Shown here: in pieces, positions 62,571-64,000 of the stretch
How positions within the stretch are numbered: the first letter of the stretch is position 1
Layout: every line of letters begins with the position of its first letter
Assembly (NCBI GenBank): GCA_903642325.1
Contig: CAHJWM010000030.1
Span: forward strand, 1-64,000
DNA: 64,000 bases
Reading direction: 5' to 3'
Source of the DNA: Myxococcales bacterium
Lineage (GTDB): Bacteria > Myxococcota_A > Polyangia > Polyangiales > Polyangiaceae
Notes under the pieces: model-generated
Told to the model about the DNA's origin: nothing
Databases searched by the model: none
Seen by the model: only the letters and a program-made list of their open reading frames with translations
Program-made: the position numbers and the translations under genes

Positions 62571-63923
62571 TCAGCGCGAGCCGGTGCTCCGCGCGGGGCT
62601 GATGGGTAACAGCACCGCGGCGTGCTCGAGCTCGGCTTCGGCTTGCGCAAACGCCTTTTCGAGCTCCAGTGCTTGAACGCGGGCGTCCCACACCGCACGA
62701 TAGGCATCGAGCAGGTCGAGGATCGCGAAAGTACCCGCTTGATAGCTCACCTCGGCGCGAGCCAAGAGCTCGTCCGTTGCTTTCAGACCGCCTTTCTGAA
62801 AGGCATCGAGCGCCTCGCGGGCTCGTTCGCGGGCTTGCCAGGCGCCGTGGACTTCGATGAAGATGCGTTGTTCGATAGCGTCGGCGAGCGCTCGCTGTCC
62901 ACCCGCCTCCGCCAGCGCCCGGCCAATGAGGCCTTGATTTCGATCGAACGCGGGCAGAGGCACGCTGATGCTCGCCTGCAGTGAAACGCTCGAAGGCCCG
63001 CGCGTGAAATACGGTCCGACGGATAAGCTGGGGATGGGCGCGACCTCACGTCGATAACGCGCGGCGCTGGCTCGTGCCGCCACGACACCGCGCCGGGCAA
63101 GCTCCAGGTCGGGCCTGCGCTGCCGAGCGATGCTCTGAAGCTCGGCTTCGCTCTCGGGGCCGCGAAAGCCGAGCAGGCCCTCGCGCGTGACGGGCGCGCT
63201 TTGAAGACCTGGAACGGCCATCAAGGATACGAGCTTGACTTCGGCCCGGTCGCGACCCGTTTGGGCCGTGGCCAACGCCGCGCGAAATGTGGCCTCGGCA
63301 GTGCTGATACGGAGCGTGTCGTAGGCCGAGTTGGCGCCGGCCGCCGCGCGCGCCGAAACGACCCGCGCGATGCGCGAAAGCTCTCGCAAATTCTGCTCGA
63401 TCTCCTGGGTTTCGGAAGCCGAGAAGGCGCGCTCCAACATCGCGTCCTCGACATCTCCCGCTTGATCCCAAACCTCGCTCAGCACGTCGACCTCGGCCAC
63501 ACGCAAGTTGGCGATAGCCTCGTTTTTTCGCATGCCAATCTGCCCAAACACGGGCACCGGCACCGTCAGCTGTGGCCCGATGCTGCCGGCTCCGTTCAAG
63601 TTGGGGCCCGACAAGAGATACGACCCGGACACGGTGAGCGAGGGGTTCGGCCACAACGCTGCCGTCGCGACGTCGAACTGCGCGGCTCCAATTTTAGCGC
63701 GGAGCGAGGCGAGCTCGCGGCCGTGCTTGAGCCAAAGGTCGAAGACTCGGTCTTCAGTGGCAGGACCGGCATCCGTGGCTCGTGGTGCAAATGACGCAGC
63801 GCGGCCGTCTTCAGCGCGGCCGTCTTCAGCGCGTGCCGGCTGAGCGAAAGTTACGGCCAGCACGCCATAAAAGCCGCTGATTGCGAGCGAGAGCGGCCGC
63901 TTCATGCCGCTTGCGCGGGTCAC
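62571..63923 (-). CDS. TolC-family outer-membrane efflux protein
   Basis: 450 residues: signal peptide (LSLAISGFYGVLAVTFAQPARA) and two repeats of long alpha-helical hairpins with beta-strand inserts, typical of OEP/CusC-type channels. Visible features are LWPNPSLTVSGSYLLSGPNL, SARAAAGANSAYDTLRIS in the first half and SYQAGTFAILDLLDAYRAVW in the second. The GTG at 63923 has GGGAGG six bases upstream and is preferred over the ATG at 63905. It probably pairs with an RND or similar pump encoded beyond the right edge of the window. Confidence 0.88.
   Translation of the reverse strand: MTRASGMKRPLSLAISGFYGVLAVTFAQPARAEDGRAEDGRAASFAPRATDAGPATEDRVFDLWLKHGRELASLRAKIGAAQFDVATAALWPNPSLTVSGSYLLSGPNLNGAGSIGPQLTVPVPVFGQIGMRKNEAIANLRVAEVDVLSEVWDQAGDVEDAMLERAFSASETQEIEQNLRELSRIARVVSARAAAGANSAYDTLRISTAEATFRAALATAQTGRDRAEVKLVSLMAVPGLQSAPVTREGLLGFRGPESEAELQSIARQRRPDLELARRGVVAARASAARYRREVAPIPSLSVGPYFTRGPSSVSLQASISVPLPAFDRNQGLIGRALAEAGGQRALADAIEQRIFIEVHGAWQARERAREALDAFQKGGLKATDELLARAEVSYQAGTFAILDLLDAYRAVWDARVQALELEKAFAQAEAELEHAAVLLPISPARSTGSR
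63798..63827 (-). repeat. Two tandem 15-bp units in the efflux-protein gene
   Basis: Two identical 15-bp units (63798-63812 and 63813-63827), followed by a partial third, encode AEDGR-AEDGR just after the signal peptide. The repeat is in frame and could vary in number. Confidence 0.7.
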
Positions 63924-64000
63924 GTCAGACCTCCCGCTTGGGGCGTTAGGCGGTGGTCCGGCGGAAGCGTGGGGCTCGCCTGCGCAGCCGTGACGCGCAA

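Noticed and set aside
1-64000. tRNA or rRNA genes
   Set aside because: No cloverleaf with a GTTCRANNC loop and CCA-like acceptor context, and no rRNA-like conserved stretch, was found by eye; a covariance-model scan would be decisive.

Overview
The window is high-GC DNA from a Gram-negative bacterium, most likely a myxobacterium of the Polyangia (Sorangium/Labilithrix-like). The reasons are: Gly/Ala/Ser-rich linkers directly after lipoprotein signals in many secreted proteins, MYXO-CTERM-like tails (small residues or Cys, one hydrophobic segment, Arg cluster) on a metallopeptidase and a MopE-like protein, DUF1592/DUF1552 pairs, a PAS-bearing CheB-CheR fusion, and many GTG/TTG starts. No rRNA, tRNA, CRISPR array, insertion sequence or prophage was recognised.

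Layout. 0-7.8 kb: the 3' part of a secreted esterase, an OmpR-type two-component pair, pdxA translationally coupled to an Eco57I/TaqI-like N6-adenine DNA methyltransferase, and a small carboxylesterase. 7.8-13.7 kb: a five-gene minus-strand operon with a carrier protein, an acyl-CoA-dehydrogenase-fold flavoprotein, a SerRS-like amino acid:[carrier protein] ligase, a DUF1839 protein and a GH2 beta-mannosidase-like enzyme. This is the most interesting system here: an aminoacyl-carrier-protein pathway whose end product is unknown. 14.1-19.3 kb: a GH44-like lipoprotein whose acid/base Glu is Gln, small hypothetical proteins, a DUF72 protein and an aldo/keto reductase. 19.5-25.4 kb: a signalling operon (CheB-CheR-PAS, hybrid kinase, CheB). 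25.8-29.2 kb: a promoter-led pair ending in a DUF2325 protein, and a Prc/Tsp protease. 29.5-38.2 kb: large exported proteins, including a CxxCH-containing protein and an M36 metallopeptidase. 38.3-46.1 kb: SDR, an exported methyltransferase-fold lipoprotein, hydrolases, a flavin reductase and an ECF sigma/YCII pair. 46.8-53.8 kb: two consecutive DUF1592-lipoprotein/Tat-DUF1552 pairs. 53.8-56.2 kb: decayed genes (HxlR regulator, AbiEii-like toxin) plus small basic proteins. 57.1-64 kb: a lipoprotein-porin pair, a MopE-like protein and a TolC-family outer-membrane protein.

Gene decay or indels are concentrated at 41.7-56 kb: a one-base loss in an alpha/beta hydrolase, a two-base gain in YCII, a one-base gain in HxlR, and a stop plus two frame changes in the toxin. 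Assembly error cannot be excluded for the single-event cases. Two near-identical perfect palindromes (core TCAACCGGTTGA) lie upstream of the second DUF1592/DUF1552 pair and of the lipoprotein-porin pair, suggesting one regulator controls both envelope operons.
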